Part shown: one piece after another, positions 36,302-45,470 of the stretch
Layout: every line of letters begins with the position of its first letter
How positions within the stretch are numbered: position 1 is the stretch's first letter
Assembly (NCBI RefSeq): GCF_005577435.1
Contig: NZ_CP040396.1
Location: 199,501-263,500 of the forward strand
DNA: 64,000 nucleotides
Origin: Paenibacillus algicola
Lineage (GTDB): Bacteria; Bacillota; Bacilli; Paenibacillales; Paenibacillaceae
Reading direction: 5' to 3'
Notes under the pieces: model-generated
Told to the model about the DNA's origin: nothing
What the model saw: only the letters and a program-made list of their open reading frames with translations
Databases searched by the model: none
Program-made: the position numbers and the translations under genes

Positions 36302-37162
36302 ATGGGTTTGTTCAACAATAGTATTAAAAGCAAAGGGTCTCTGTTCGCCCGCAATGGTCTGATCATTACATTTCTGCTTCTCTTTGCCGCAGCGACGATT
36401 TTTCCGATCTACTTTATGATCATTTCCTCGTTCGGGGATCCGGTTGAGGCGGGGGCCATGAGCTACTCGATCATCCCTTCCAAAATTTCATTTGAATCGT
36501 ATTCGTTCTTCTTTAACTTCAGTCCGCATTCATGGGACTGGCTCGTCAATTCCTTTATTGTGGCTGCGTGCATTACGGTATCTAACGTACTTTTCGCTAC
36601 TTTGGCGGGATATGCTTTTGCAAAAATGAAATTTAAAGGAAAAAACATCTTGTTCGCGATTCTGCTGGGCTCCATGATGATCCCGACACAAGTAACACAG
36701 GTTCCGCTCTATATCTTGATCGTGAATATATTTGAATTGCAGAATACCTACACGGCGCTGATTATGCCGAGCCTGGTTACGGTGTACAACATTTTTCTGG
36801 TGAAGCAGTTCATGTCCTCCATTCCGGTTGAAATTATTGAGGCTGCAAAAATTGAAGGCTGTTCTCAGCCTAAAATCTTCTGGCATATCATTATGCCCCT
36901 GTCCAAAACCGTCATGGCTGTACTCGCGATTCTGACATTTATGGCAGCATGGAATGACTTCTTCTGGCCATTCCTGGTGACCAATACAATGGACATGCAA
37001 ACGATTCAGGTGGGCCTTAAAAACTTCCGCTTTGCCAATACGACGTACTTTGCGCCTATGATGGCGGGAGCAACAATTTCTGCAGTGCCGATGTTCGTGC
37101 TGTTCTTCAGCTTGCAAAAGTATTTCCTTGAAGGAGTAACCGTGGGAGCGGTGAAGGGCTGA
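36302..37162 (+). CDS. Sugar ABC transporter permease (MalG-like)
   Basis: 286 residues, six membrane segments, with the EAA loop IIEAAKIEGCSQPKIFWHI (carried by the cytosolic loop near residue 180) and the characteristic C-terminal FLEGVTVGAVKG. Pairs with the preceding permease. The stop overlaps the anmK start (TGATG), which ties transport to anhydromuramic acid phosphorylation. Confidence 0.88.
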   Translation: MGLFNNSIKSKGSLFARNGLIITFLLLFAAATIFPIYFMIISSFGDPVEAGAMSYSIIPSKISFESYSFFFNFSPHSWDWLVNSFIVAACITVSNVLFATLAGYAFAKMKFKGKNILFAILLGSMMIPTQVTQVPLYILIVNIFELQNTYTALIMPSLVTVYNIFLVKQFMSSIPVEIIEAAKIEGCSQPKIFWHIIMPLSKTVMAVLAILTFMAAWNDFFWPFLVTNTMDMQTIQVGLKNFRFANTTYFAPMMAGATISAVPMFVLFFSLQKYFLEGVTVGAVKG

Positions 37163-38361
37163 TGAATCACTCCTCTCCGAGTCGCAATGTAACCTACCTC
37201 GTTGGCCTTATGTCCGGAACGTCGGTAGACGGTATAGATGCCGCGGTCATTCAGATAGCGCAAAGGCCCGGACAAGAGCATGGAATCGAAGTGGAATTAC
37301 TGGCCTTTGAGAACACGCCATATCCGGTGCATGTCAGAAATTCGATATTTCAGCTGTTTGATGTAACCAAGGCTACGGTCGATAAAGTAGGCGCTATGAA
37401 TATGTGGCTGGGCGAGCTTTACGCCCGGGCCGCGTTATCGGTCATCGACCAGAGCGGACTTGAGCCATCACAGATTGCTGCCATCGGATCGCACGGCCAA
37501 ACGATCTACCACGCTCCGGAAAAGAACATGATGGACGGCTATAACCTGCACTGTACGATTCAGATTGGCGAAGGTGCATTAATTGCGAACCGCACCGGGA
37601 TTCCCTGCGTCTCCGACTTTCGGGTTGCTGACATGGCGGCAAGTGGACAAGGGGCACCGCTGGTGCCCTTTACTGAATACTTGCTGTTCGCCCACCCGGA
37701 GACCACATCGCTGCTGCAAAATATCGGCGGTATAGGCAACGTGACCGTTCTGCCTGCGAATGCTTCTCCGGAGGAGGTGTACGCTTTCGATACGGGACCT
37801 GGAAACATGATTATGGATGCCTTGGTATCCAGGCTGTTTCCTCCCATGACGATGGATGCCGGCGGCAGCATTGCTGCAAGCGGTCAAGTCATTGATGCGC
37901 TACTGGAGTGGATGCAGCAGGATGAATATTATACGCTGCCCCTGCCGAAATCAACAGGCCGGGAACGGTTTGGACAGCAATATGCGGATCAGATTGTGGA
38001 GATGATGAAGGCGCGTAACTGGAAGGCTGAGGATGTGATTGCTACTTCTACGCGCTTGACGGCATGGAGCATTGCGGACAGCTATGAACGGTATATTGCA
38101 CCCCAGCATCAGGCTCATCAATTGCTGATTGGCGGCGGGGGCAGCTACAATCCAACCCTGCTGCGCGATTTGCGGCAATTATTCGCTCCTTATGGCGTGC
38201 AGGTGCTGACCCAGGAGGATCTTGGCGGCAATAGTGATGCCAAGGAAGCCGTGGCATTTGCGGTGCTGGCCTATTATACGATGAAGCGCCTGCCGAATAA
38301 TATTCCACAAGTTACGGGGGCATCGCAGCCCGCAGTCATGGGCAAGATTTCCTGGCCCTGA
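37162..38361 (+). CDS. anmK: Anhydro-N-acetylmuramic acid kinase
   Basis: 399 residues. The N-terminal GLMSGTSVDGIDAAV signature and the IGSHGQTIYH segment are diagnostic. It opens the 1,6-anhydro ring and phosphorylates anhydro-MurNAc to MurNAc-6-phosphate, the MurQ substrate. Anhydro-MurNAc comes from lytic transglycosylase products. Its presence shows the cluster handles turnover products as well as free MurNAc. Overlaps the permease stop. Confidence 0.94.
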   Translation: MNHSSPSRNVTYLVGLMSGTSVDGIDAAVIQIAQRPGQEHGIEVELLAFENTPYPVHVRNSIFQLFDVTKATVDKVGAMNMWLGELYARAALSVIDQSGLEPSQIAAIGSHGQTIYHAPEKNMMDGYNLHCTIQIGEGALIANRTGIPCVSDFRVADMAASGQGAPLVPFTEYLLFAHPETTSLLQNIGGIGNVTVLPANASPEEVYAFDTGPGNMIMDALVSRLFPPMTMDAGGSIAASGQVIDALLEWMQQDEYYTLPLPKSTGRERFGQQYADQIVEMMKARNWKAEDVIATSTRLTAWSIADSYERYIAPQHQAHQLLIGGGGSYNPTLLRDLRQLFAPYGVQVLTQEDLGGNSDAKEAVAFAVLAYYTMKRLPNNIPQVTGASQPAVMGKISWP

Positions 38362-38424
38362 CCAGGGGCAGGTTAGCTGCGGAATAACAATAATCTTGAT
38401 GGGTAAGGGGGTGTCTCGAGGAAT

Positions 38425-39567
38425 ATGGTGCTGAACGGGATCGATTCTATCCACAAGTATCGTCATTGGTTTGAGGGCAAGCGTATAGGGTTAATTACAG
38501 CGCCCACAGGGCTGGACAAGCATTTCCGGTCCACCATTACGATCTTCCATGAAAACTTTAATCTCACGGCCATGTTCTCACCTGAACACGGGGTTCGCGG
38601 CGATCTGGACGCCGGGGCGATTGTAGAGACGTATAGAGATCCTTACACGGACGTTCCGGTATACAGCCTATATCGGAAAGATTCCAAACGTTTAACGAAG
38701 GACATGCTGGATGAAATTGATATTCTGGTGTATGACATTCAGGATGTGGGTGTACGGTATTATACCTTCATTTATACGATGCTTTATGCGCTGGAGGACT
38801 GCGCTGCCGCGGGTGTAGAAATGGTCGTTCTTGATCGGGTAAACCCGCTGAACGGGATTCATGTTGAAGGGAATATATTGAAGCCGGGCTTTACATCCTT
38901 CGTCGGGAATTACGAGCTGGCTGTCCGGTACGCCTTGACAGCAGGTGAACTGGCCGTCATGGCCAACGATCAAATGAACTGGAAGGCTTCGCTTCGTGTT
39001 GTGCGTCTCGAAGGCTGGGAACGGCGCATGTCTTTTCCGGACACAGGCTTGATATGGGTACATCCTTCCCTGGGGATGCCGCGGTATGAAACGGCCCTGC
39101 TATATTCCGGAACATGCTTATTTGAAGGGACGAACTGCTCTGAAGGACGGGGCACCACGTTTCCCTTTGAAATGATCGGCGCTCCCTTCATTCAGGCACA
39201 GCAGCTGGCAGATGAGATGAATGCCAAGCGAATTCCAGGCGTTTATTTTCGGCCTGTGCACTTCAAGCCGACCTCCTCCAAGCATGCAGGGAAGCTGTGC
39301 GGCGGTGTCCAGATCTATATTACAGATCGGCATGAAGTCAAGCCGATTGAGGTTGGCGTCACCCTGTTATTGACGATAAGAGATTTGTATGAGTCCTTTG
39401 CCTTTCTCCCTCCCGTGAAAGAAGGCTCCCGCCCATTTATCGATTTGCTGGGTGGAAGCAGTGTATATCGGACGGAGCATATTCAAGCCAAGCAGCTGCT
39501 TCAGCAGTTTGCAGAGGAAAGCAGGCAATTTGCAGCAATGAAACAGCCATATCATTTATATGACTAG
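38425..39567 (+). CDS. namZ: Exo-beta-N-acetylmuramidase NamZ-like (DUF1343, GH171)
   Basis: 380 residues of the DUF1343 family, with FSPEHGVRGDLDAGA, DVGVRYYTFIYTM and FEGTNCSEGRGTTFPFE segments. B. subtilis NamZ releases MurNAc from the non-reducing end of peptidoglycan fragments. The B. subtilis enzyme is secreted, while this protein starts MVLNGIDSIHKYRHW with no signal peptide and should act on imported chains. The ATG at 38425 has a modest GAGGAA upstream. Confidence 0.85.
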   Translation: MVLNGIDSIHKYRHWFEGKRIGLITAPTGLDKHFRSTITIFHENFNLTAMFSPEHGVRGDLDAGAIVETYRDPYTDVPVYSLYRKDSKRLTKDMLDEIDILVYDIQDVGVRYYTFIYTMLYALEDCAAAGVEMVVLDRVNPLNGIHVEGNILKPGFTSFVGNYELAVRYALTAGELAVMANDQMNWKASLRVVRLEGWERRMSFPDTGLIWVHPSLGMPRYETALLYSGTCLFEGTNCSEGRGTTFPFEMIGAPFIQAQQLADEMNAKRIPGVYFRPVHFKPTSSKHAGKLCGGVQIYITDRHEVKPIEVGVTLLLTIRDLYESFAFLPPVKEGSRPFIDLLGGSSVYRTEHIQAKQLLQQFAEESRQFAAMKQPYHLYD

Positions 39568-39585
39568 CGGATGGTGAAGCGGTGC

Positions 39586-41148
39586 ATGAAAACGATAGAA
39601 CAGATGAGCTTGCGTGAGAAAATCGGACAAATGATCGTAACAGGCTTCCCTTCTACAGAGATGTCTCTGGAGCTGAAGCAGGTCATTGAGGAGTATAAAG
39701 TCGGTAATATTATTCTATTCTCACATAACGTCGAGCATAAGCGTCAATTAGGCGCACTGGTGACTGAGCTGCAGCAGTGGTTCACCACACATACAGGGAT
39801 CCCGGGCTTTATTACAATTGATCAGGAAGGCGGCCGGGTAACTCGAATGCCCAAGGACGCCACGAATGTGGCCGGAGCTATGGCCATTGCCTCCTCAGGA
39901 CGTCCTGAGCATGCGTATACAGCAGGCAGAATAACAGCCCGAGAATTAAAAGCGTTAGGCATCAATTTCAATCTTGCACCGGTGATGGATGTGACCAACA
40001 ATCCGCTGAATCCGGTCATCAACGTCCGTTCTTACGGGGATTCTGTGGAGACCGTAACAGCGTACGGAACTCAGATGATGAAGGGGCTGCTGGATGGAGG
40101 CGTCATGTCCTCGCTGAAGCATTTTCCGGGTCACGGAGATACAGACGTTGATTCACATATTGGCCTGCCTGTCATTCATAAGACTGTTGAGCAATTGGAG
40201 CAGCTTGAGCTGCTGCCGTTTAAGGCTGCGATCGAGCAAGGAGCGCAGGGCATCATGAGTGCACATATTTTGTTTCCGCAAATCGAGAAGTCGGGTGTAC
40301 CGGGAACGATGTCGTATGCGATCATTACCGAGCTGCTGAAAGAGAAGCTGGGATATACCGGGCTGGTGGTATCGGACTGCTTGGAAATGGATGCGATCAA
40401 GCGCTATTATGGGACCGCAAAGGGAGCACTAGGAGCCGTCAAAGCAGGTATAGATCTCGTGTTCATCAGCCATACGGCCGCAGTCGTTAAAGAAGCGGTG
40501 CATCTCATTGAAGACGCGGTAGCAGCGGGTGACTTGGAGGAGGCGGTTATTGATGCCGCAGTTTCCAAAATTTTAGCCTACAAATCCCGGTTTGCCATAA
40601 TTGAGGAGCCGGATTATGAGATCGTGGGCTGCGAAGCCCATCGCCGGGCGAATGAGTGCATGCGCCTGGAAACGATCTGTCTTGTTAAAGGGGAAATCAG
40701 CCCTATTCCACAAGGAGAGCAGAACGTCTTGTTTATGGGCTCCCATGCTTATCGGACAGATCAGGCTTCCAGCAGCATAACGGAGGAGCTTTCTTTTCCT
40801 TCCTATATGGGCAAGCATTGGGATGCAGCGTATGAGATGTTCAGGATCGACCCCGATGAGGAGGAAATCAAGGCCATGCTGCAAAAGGCGGAAGGGTACG
40901 GGCATATTGTTATTGGCCTGTTCAATGCGCGTGAACATAAAGGCCAGCTATCACTTGTGGAGAAGCTATTGGCGGCAGGCGCCCGCGTCACGGCAATTAC
41001 ATTAGGCCGGCCTTATGATCTAGCTCTCCTGGAAGGCGAGTTCTGCGGCATTGCAGCCTTTGAGTATACCCTGGATGCCTTTAAATCGCTGGTTCCGATC
41101 CTGAAAGGTGAGGTGGCTCCAGCTGCCCGTATGACGATTCAGCTGTAG
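39586..41148 (+). CDS. nagZ: Beta-N-acetylglucosaminidase NagZ (GH3)
   Basis: 520 residues from the ATG at 39586; an in-frame ATG at 39571 has no ribosome binding site. The GH3 signature KHFPGHGDTDVDSHIGLP includes the His of the catalytic dyad, and the nucleophile Asp lies in VVSDCLEMDAI. A second domain of about 170 residues follows the barrel. It removes GlcNAc from GlcNAc-MurNAc or GlcNAc-anhydro-MurNAc. No signal peptide, so cytosolic. Confidence 0.9.
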   Translation: MKTIEQMSLREKIGQMIVTGFPSTEMSLELKQVIEEYKVGNIILFSHNVEHKRQLGALVTELQQWFTTHTGIPGFITIDQEGGRVTRMPKDATNVAGAMAIASSGRPEHAYTAGRITARELKALGINFNLAPVMDVTNNPLNPVINVRSYGDSVETVTAYGTQMMKGLLDGGVMSSLKHFPGHGDTDVDSHIGLPVIHKTVEQLEQLELLPFKAAIEQGAQGIMSAHILFPQIEKSGVPGTMSYAIITELLKEKLGYTGLVVSDCLEMDAIKRYYGTAKGALGAVKAGIDLVFISHTAAVVKEAVHLIEDAVAAGDLEEAVIDAAVSKILAYKSRFAIIEEPDYEIVGCEAHRRANECMRLETICLVKGEISPIPQGEQNVLFMGSHAYRTDQASSSITEELSFPSYMGKHWDAAYEMFRIDPDEEEIKAMLQKAEGYGHIVIGLFNAREHKGQLSLVEKLLAAGARVTAITLGRPYDLALLEGEFCGIAAFEYTLDAFKSLVPILKGEVAPAARMTIQL

Positions 41149-41160
41149 GAGGAGAGGGGT

Positions 41161-42090
41161 ATGGCATTTATTGTTGGCATTGACGGGGGCGGCACCAAGA
41201 CTGCGGTCACGGTAACACATCAGGATCAGAATGTCGTGGTATGCACCTTTACGGCAGGTCCTATTAATTACAACGGCGGTGACGCAACAGCCATTGCCGC
41301 GTCGTTCCGGGACATGTTTCATCACATCAAGCAGGTCTGCACGCATTTAGAGGAGATTGCTCATCTGTGCATAGGAGCGGCGGGAGTGAGTCACCCGGAT
41401 GTAGCCCGGTATCTGGAACAGCAGGTCAGAGAGAACGGATATACAGGTCCCTTAACGATTACCGGTGACCAGGAAACCGCATTGTACGGAGCCCACAATG
41501 ATATGCAGGGTATTATTCTGATTGCCGGTACAGGCTCCATCTGCTTCGGGGTTAATGACAAGGGAGAACGGCACCGCACCGGAGGGTTTGGGCATCTGAT
41601 TGATGACGGAGGAAGCGGCTACTTTATTGGGCGGGAGCTTCTGTCCATACTGGTTCAGACAGAGGACGGAAGGAAGGGAGCTTCAATCATTCCCGCGCTC
41701 GTGTACGAGCAGCTCGGGCGGAGCACGGTGCAGGAAATTATCGGCTTTGTCTATCATTCAAGCACCACGAAAAAAGAGATCGCCCGTCTCGCCCCGTTGA
41801 TGACGACCGCCTGCGAGCAGGGAGATGTCCTGGCGCTGCAGCTGGCTGAGCAGTGTGCGGCCCGCTTGTTTGAGCTTGTGGTGCCTGTTATAGAGCGGCT
41901 GAGATTACATGAGAGCCCGGTTGCAGCTGCCGGAAGCGTATTGCAGCAATCCCGTTTCGTAAGAGAAGCATTGGAGCGGAGGCTTGCACAGAGCTATCCG
42001 CAGACCAAGCTGATCATGCCTCTTCATGATGCAGCCTATGGCGCGGTTCTGCTCGCACAATCACAAGCCCTCAGCGGGAAATCCATGTGA
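41161..42090 (+). CDS. murK: BadF/BadG-type kinase, probably MurNAc/GlcNAc kinase MurK
   Basis: 309 residues. ASKHA-fold motifs: phosphate 1 GIDGGGTKTAVTV, GTGSICFGV and GGSGYFIGREL. In Clostridium acetobutylicum a kinase of this family and size (MurK) phosphorylates MurNAc and GlcNAc where no PTS does so during uptake. With an ABC importer and MurQ in the same operon that function fits. A plain N-acetylglucosamine kinase would be the alternative. GGAGGAG precedes the ATG. Confidence 0.82.
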   Translation: MAFIVGIDGGGTKTAVTVTHQDQNVVVCTFTAGPINYNGGDATAIAASFRDMFHHIKQVCTHLEEIAHLCIGAAGVSHPDVARYLEQQVRENGYTGPLTITGDQETALYGAHNDMQGIILIAGTGSICFGVNDKGERHRTGGFGHLIDDGGSGYFIGRELLSILVQTEDGRKGASIIPALVYEQLGRSTVQEIIGFVYHSSTTKKEIARLAPLMTTACEQGDVLALQLAEQCAARLFELVVPVIERLRLHESPVAAAGSVLQQSRFVREALERRLAQSYPQTKLIMPLHDAAYGAVLLAQSQALSGKSM

Positions 42091-42111
42091 TTCATATGAA
42101 TAAAGTAAGAG

Positions 42112-42161
42112 AAGGGTGTGTTCCAAGTCCTGCAGTCTGGACTTGGAACACACCCTTTTGA
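42112..42161. terminator. Strong bidirectional terminator closing the muramic acid operon
   Basis: AAGGGTGTG-TTCCAAGTCC (42112-42130) and its exact inverted copy (42139-42157) form a 19-bp stem with an 8-base loop and T4. It separates convergent genes. Confidence 0.9.
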
Positions 42162-42205
42162 TCATGTAAGCCGCCATACCGGTCGATATGAAGGCGTTGA
42201 GTCAC

Positions 42206-43426
42206 TTAGAATTTGTCCGTCAAATAAAACACGGCGTTCTGTTTCGGGAACAGCGCCTGCAGGATATGAGTTTGCCCCGCGTGAGGCTCAGGCGCGCCTT
42301 CCTCTCTGCTCTTTGCCTCATAACCGAAGAGGAGATAAGTGATCAGACTCCGTTCATCCATCTTGATGGAAACATCGGGAAATGAAGAAATTTCCTCGGA
42401 AATGACAAGCCGCTGCTGGCGGTAGTCCAGGAATATGGTATCCTCTCCGCACTGCAGCGCAATAAGCATCTCTTGACCGGCCATGAAGTCATCACGGTTT
42501 AGACGCTCCTCTAATTCTGCCTGGAGCTTGTGGAACGTCGAGTACAGGCGGAGCATTTTCCACATGGTCAAATGAATGGGTACAGGCTGTGCCTGATGCT
42601 GGTGGAAATAGGAATGCAGCTTATGGTCGTCCGGCAGCATCGCTAGTATTTGCTTGGCATTTGGACGAAGCTGGCAGAGAGCGTGAAACAAGTGTTCAAC
42701 ACCGTCCCCTGCTTCATCGAGATAAATGAATTCATTCATAAATACCTGCTCCGAATCCTTCTTTTCAATGATGCCGTAGGCTGCAATGCGATCCTCTTTT
42801 TTGAGCAGCAGACAGTCCCCCTTCTTCCATTCCGGCCAGCGTATCAGATCCTTCCAATAGGACTCACTGCGAACCACGCTATAGGTGCGATTCTCATTAA
42901 ATTGCTCATACAACGAAGAGATCTCCTCAAGATAACGAGGCTCGAAGGGAATGATTTCGTAGTTCTCTGTCTGCTCCCGGGGCGGTGGCGGCTGAATAGC
43001 GTAAGCCGTTTGTGGTATAAGTCTCCATCCCGCCTTCTCATAGAATGCATGCTTACTGGCCAAAAGAAAGCTTAGATCGTACTGGGCTTCTTTCATGTAT
43101 TGGGTCTGGGCATCCAGAATCCTGTGGGTGAGTCCCATCCCGCGATAGTTGGGATCTGCAGCGACGCTGCCTATGGCGCCTGTATGCAGGACGGCCTTAC
43201 CGACCCGGATCGCAAGCGGAAAGATCTGAACATTAGCCGCGACCTGGCCGTCGACCGTTGCAAACCATGTGGTGTCCGGATGATAGGTGCTGTCAAGCTC
43301 CAATCTTTCCTGAAAAAAGGCACGGCCTGCAGAAAAGCATTGGTCCAAAATATCAAAAATAGCATCGAGCTGTTCCCGGGTAGGCTGGTTCGTTACGACA
43401 ATGCTTCTGCCAGGTTCTTTCGTCAT
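42206..43426 (-). CDS. Eis-like GNAT N-acetyltransferase
   Basis: About 406 residues from the ATG at 43426 (GGAGGGAA upstream). The first GNAT domain has the acetyl-CoA loop GSVAADPNYRGMGLTHRIL near residue 90 and HAFYEKAGWR. A second GNAT-like half and a C-terminal SCP2-type domain follow, as in Eis and B. subtilis homologues. Substrate unknown. It is convergent with the muramic acid operon and divergent from the next transporter, and I see no functional link to either. Confidence 0.82.
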   Translation of the reverse strand: MTKEPGRSIVVTNQPTREQLDAIFDILDQCFSAGRAFFQERLELDSTYHPDTTWFATVDGQVAANVQIFPLAIRVGKAVLHTGAIGSVAADPNYRGMGLTHRILDAQTQYMKEAQYDLSFLLASKHAFYEKAGWRLIPQTAYAIQPPPPREQTENYEIIPFEPRYLEEISSLYEQFNENRTYSVVRSESYWKDLIRWPEWKKGDCLLLKKEDRIAAYGIIEKKDSEQVFMNEFIYLDEAGDGVEHLFHALCQLRPNAKQILAMLPDDHKLHSYFHQHQAQPVPIHLTMWKMLRLYSTFHKLQAELEERLNRDDFMAGQEMLIALQCGEDTIFLDYRQQRLVISEEISSFPDVSIKMDERSLITYLLFGYEAKSREEGAPEPHAGQTHILQALFPKQNAVFYLTDKF

Positions 43427-43493
43427 CACTGATTCCCTCCTGAGCCATCAAGGTAACTTCTGAAAAATACTTTCTAATAAAGAGCTTAATATT

Positions 43494-43506
43494 GAAATAA
43501 AATTTC
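43494..43506. promoter_or_regulatory. GAAATAAAATTTC palindrome upstream of an ABC transporter operon
   Basis: GAAAT and ATTTC flank AAA. A similar stretch, GAAATAAAAAATC, lies in the murR-murQ intergenic region (32715-32727), so an RpiR-type protein could control both (weak inference). Confidence 0.35.
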
Positions 43507-43541
43507 GTCAATGAAATCGGGCATTATATTTTTTAAATTCG

Positions 43542-43570
43542 TTGACATTTGTAAGCGCTTTTTTTAATAT
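43542..43570 (+). promoter_or_regulatory. Promoter with embedded cre site for the transporter operon at 43651
   Basis: TTGACA (43542-43547) and TAATAT (43565-43570) are 17 bases apart. A cre box TGTAAGCGCTTTTT (43550-43563) fills the spacer, so CcpA would directly exclude RNA polymerase. Confidence 0.75.
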
Positions 43571-43650
43571 ATAAATATGTAATGTCATTTTATATTTAAT
43601 TTAAAGATCTGGAGTTAGGCTTCAAGGCAGAAGTTTTAGGGAGGTAGATT

Positions 43651-44550
43651 ATGGAGACCAAAGTGAAGGTGAGCCTGCGGGACAGCCTGGTTGGCTATTC
43701 CTTTGTACTGCCGGCTGTCATCGGATATGTGCTGTTCATGGCCTATCCGCTGTTCCGCTCCTTATATTTAAGCTTTATGGACTGGAACATGTTCAAAGGG
43801 GCGTCAGGCTCTACATTCGTCGGGCTGGAAAACTACGGAGATGTATTTCAGAACGAATACTTTCGCATCGGCTTTGTGAACAACATTCTGCTGGTCGCGA
43901 TGGCGGTTCCCGTGCTGCTGATCCTGTCGCTTGTGATTGCCGCCTTCTTGAATACGAAAATCTTGGGGCGGGGCTTGCTGCGGGCGATGTATTTCGTGCC
44001 CTACATCACAACGATCACAGCGGCGGCGCTGGTGTTCTCGGCGCTGTTCCATCCGGAGTACGGTCCTGTCAATGGGGTTCTGCGTTCTCTGGGCGTGGAA
44101 GCACTGCCGGGCTGGGCTACGAGTGTAAAGTGGGCGCTGCCCACGATTGCCTTGTTCTGGATCTGGAAAAATATCGGGTACTGCATCGTCATCTATCTGG
44201 CAGGCCTGCAGGGAATATCAAGTACATATTATGAAGCCGCCTCAATAGATGGAGCGAGCCGGCTGCAGCAATTTTTGCGGATTACGGTTCCGATGATCTC
44301 GCCGACCACCTTCTTCCTGGTCATTACGTCGATCATTTCCTCCTTTCAAATCTTCGCAGAGGTTATGGTTATGACACAGGGCGGGCCCGGTACGGCCTCG
44401 GTGACGATGGTGTATCACATCTACGATACCGCCTTCAAGCAATATGAGATGGGCTATGCGTCTGCCGTTTCCTGGGTGTTCTTCGTGCTTGTGGTCATCA
44501 TCACGATGGTGCAGTGGATCGGTCAGAAGGCGTGGGTCAAATACACTTAA
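43651..44550 (+). CDS. Sugar ABC transporter permease (MalF-like), second system
   Basis: 299 residues with six membrane segments, the first around 15-37, and the EAA loop YYEAASIDGASRLQQFLRITVP in the last cytosolic loop. GGGAGG precedes the ATG. First gene of a three-gene transport operon whose promoter carries a cre box. The substrate cannot be read from the sequence. Position next to the AraC sensor and the LplBC cluster makes an oligosaccharide likely. Confidence 0.87.
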   Translation: METKVKVSLRDSLVGYSFVLPAVIGYVLFMAYPLFRSLYLSFMDWNMFKGASGSTFVGLENYGDVFQNEYFRIGFVNNILLVAMAVPVLLILSLVIAAFLNTKILGRGLLRAMYFVPYITTITAAALVFSALFHPEYGPVNGVLRSLGVEALPGWATSVKWALPTIALFWIWKNIGYCIVIYLAGLQGISSTYYEAASIDGASRLQQFLRITVPMISPTTFFLVITSIISSFQIFAEVMVMTQGGPGTASVTMVYHIYDTAFKQYEMGYASAVSWVFFVLVVIITMVQWIGQKAWVKYT

Positions 44551-44568
44551 CGTGAGGGGGTGGCAGCA

Positions 44569-45399
44569 GTGGTTCAACGTTTCACCATGGTATCCGGACT
44601 GATTCGTACCGTACTGCTTGCTATATTGGGCATCGTGATGGTATTTCCGCTGGCCTGGATGATCTCCGCTTCCTTCAAGTATGAGAGCGAAGTCTTCCAG
44701 ATGCCGATTGTGTGGATTCCGGAAACCTTAAATACAAGCAACTATGTCGCAGCGGTGACTGAATTCCCGTTCGCACACTGGTATATGAACACCGCGCTGG
44801 TTACGGTGTACATCGTCTTCTTCGTCCTGTTCGTGAGCACACTGGCAGGCTATGCTTTTGCGAAGCTGGATTTTGCCGGCCGGAATATCATTTTCTTTCT
44901 CTTCATCGCCACGATGATGATTCCGGTGGAGGTTCGGATTATCCCGCAGTTTATGATTTTTAAGTCTCTGGGGCTGATTAACAACGTACTGAGCGTAGCG
45001 CTGCCATGGATGTTCAATGCGTTTTCCATCTTCCTGATGCGTCAGTTCTTCACCTCGATTCCGAATGATCTCATCCATGCCGCTAGAATCGACGGCTGTA
45101 ACGAGTACACCACCTTCCTGAGAATCATTCTGCCGCTTGCGAAGTCCCAGATTACGGCGCTGTTCATTCTGGCGTTTACGTGGGGCTGGAATGAGTACTT
45201 CAGCGCTTTGATCTACATTAATGATCCGCTGAAGCAGGTGCTCAGTGTCGGAATTGCAAGCTTCAAGGGACAGTACTCTACGAATTTTGCGGTCCAGATG
45301 GCAGGAGCAACGCTGGCGTTGATTCCGATCATCGTGGTGTATCTGTTTGCACAGAAGCATTTTGTAGAAGGGGTTGCGTTGTCCGGCGTCAAGGGATAG
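44569..45399 (+). CDS. Sugar ABC transporter permease (MalG-like), second system
   Basis: 276 residues from the GTG at 44569, which lies 8 bases after GAGGGGG; the GTG at 44560 is too close to that site. Six membrane segments, an EAA loop (IHAARIDGCNEYTTFLRIILP) and the usual C-terminal FVEGVALSGVKG. Partner of the preceding permease. Confidence 0.87.
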   Translation: MVQRFTMVSGLIRTVLLAILGIVMVFPLAWMISASFKYESEVFQMPIVWIPETLNTSNYVAAVTEFPFAHWYMNTALVTVYIVFFVLFVSTLAGYAFAKLDFAGRNIIFFLFIATMMIPVEVRIIPQFMIFKSLGLINNVLSVALPWMFNAFSIFLMRQFFTSIPNDLIHAARIDGCNEYTTFLRIILPLAKSQITALFILAFTWGWNEYFSALIYINDPLKQVLSVGIASFKGQYSTNFAVQMAGATLALIPIIVVYLFAQKHFVEGVALSGVKG

Positions 45400-45470
45400 C
45401 TCCTGTGCGGGCTCGGCGGCTGCCGTCTTGTGCAGTGAACTTATAATGAAATAAAAAGGGGATGTTCAAT

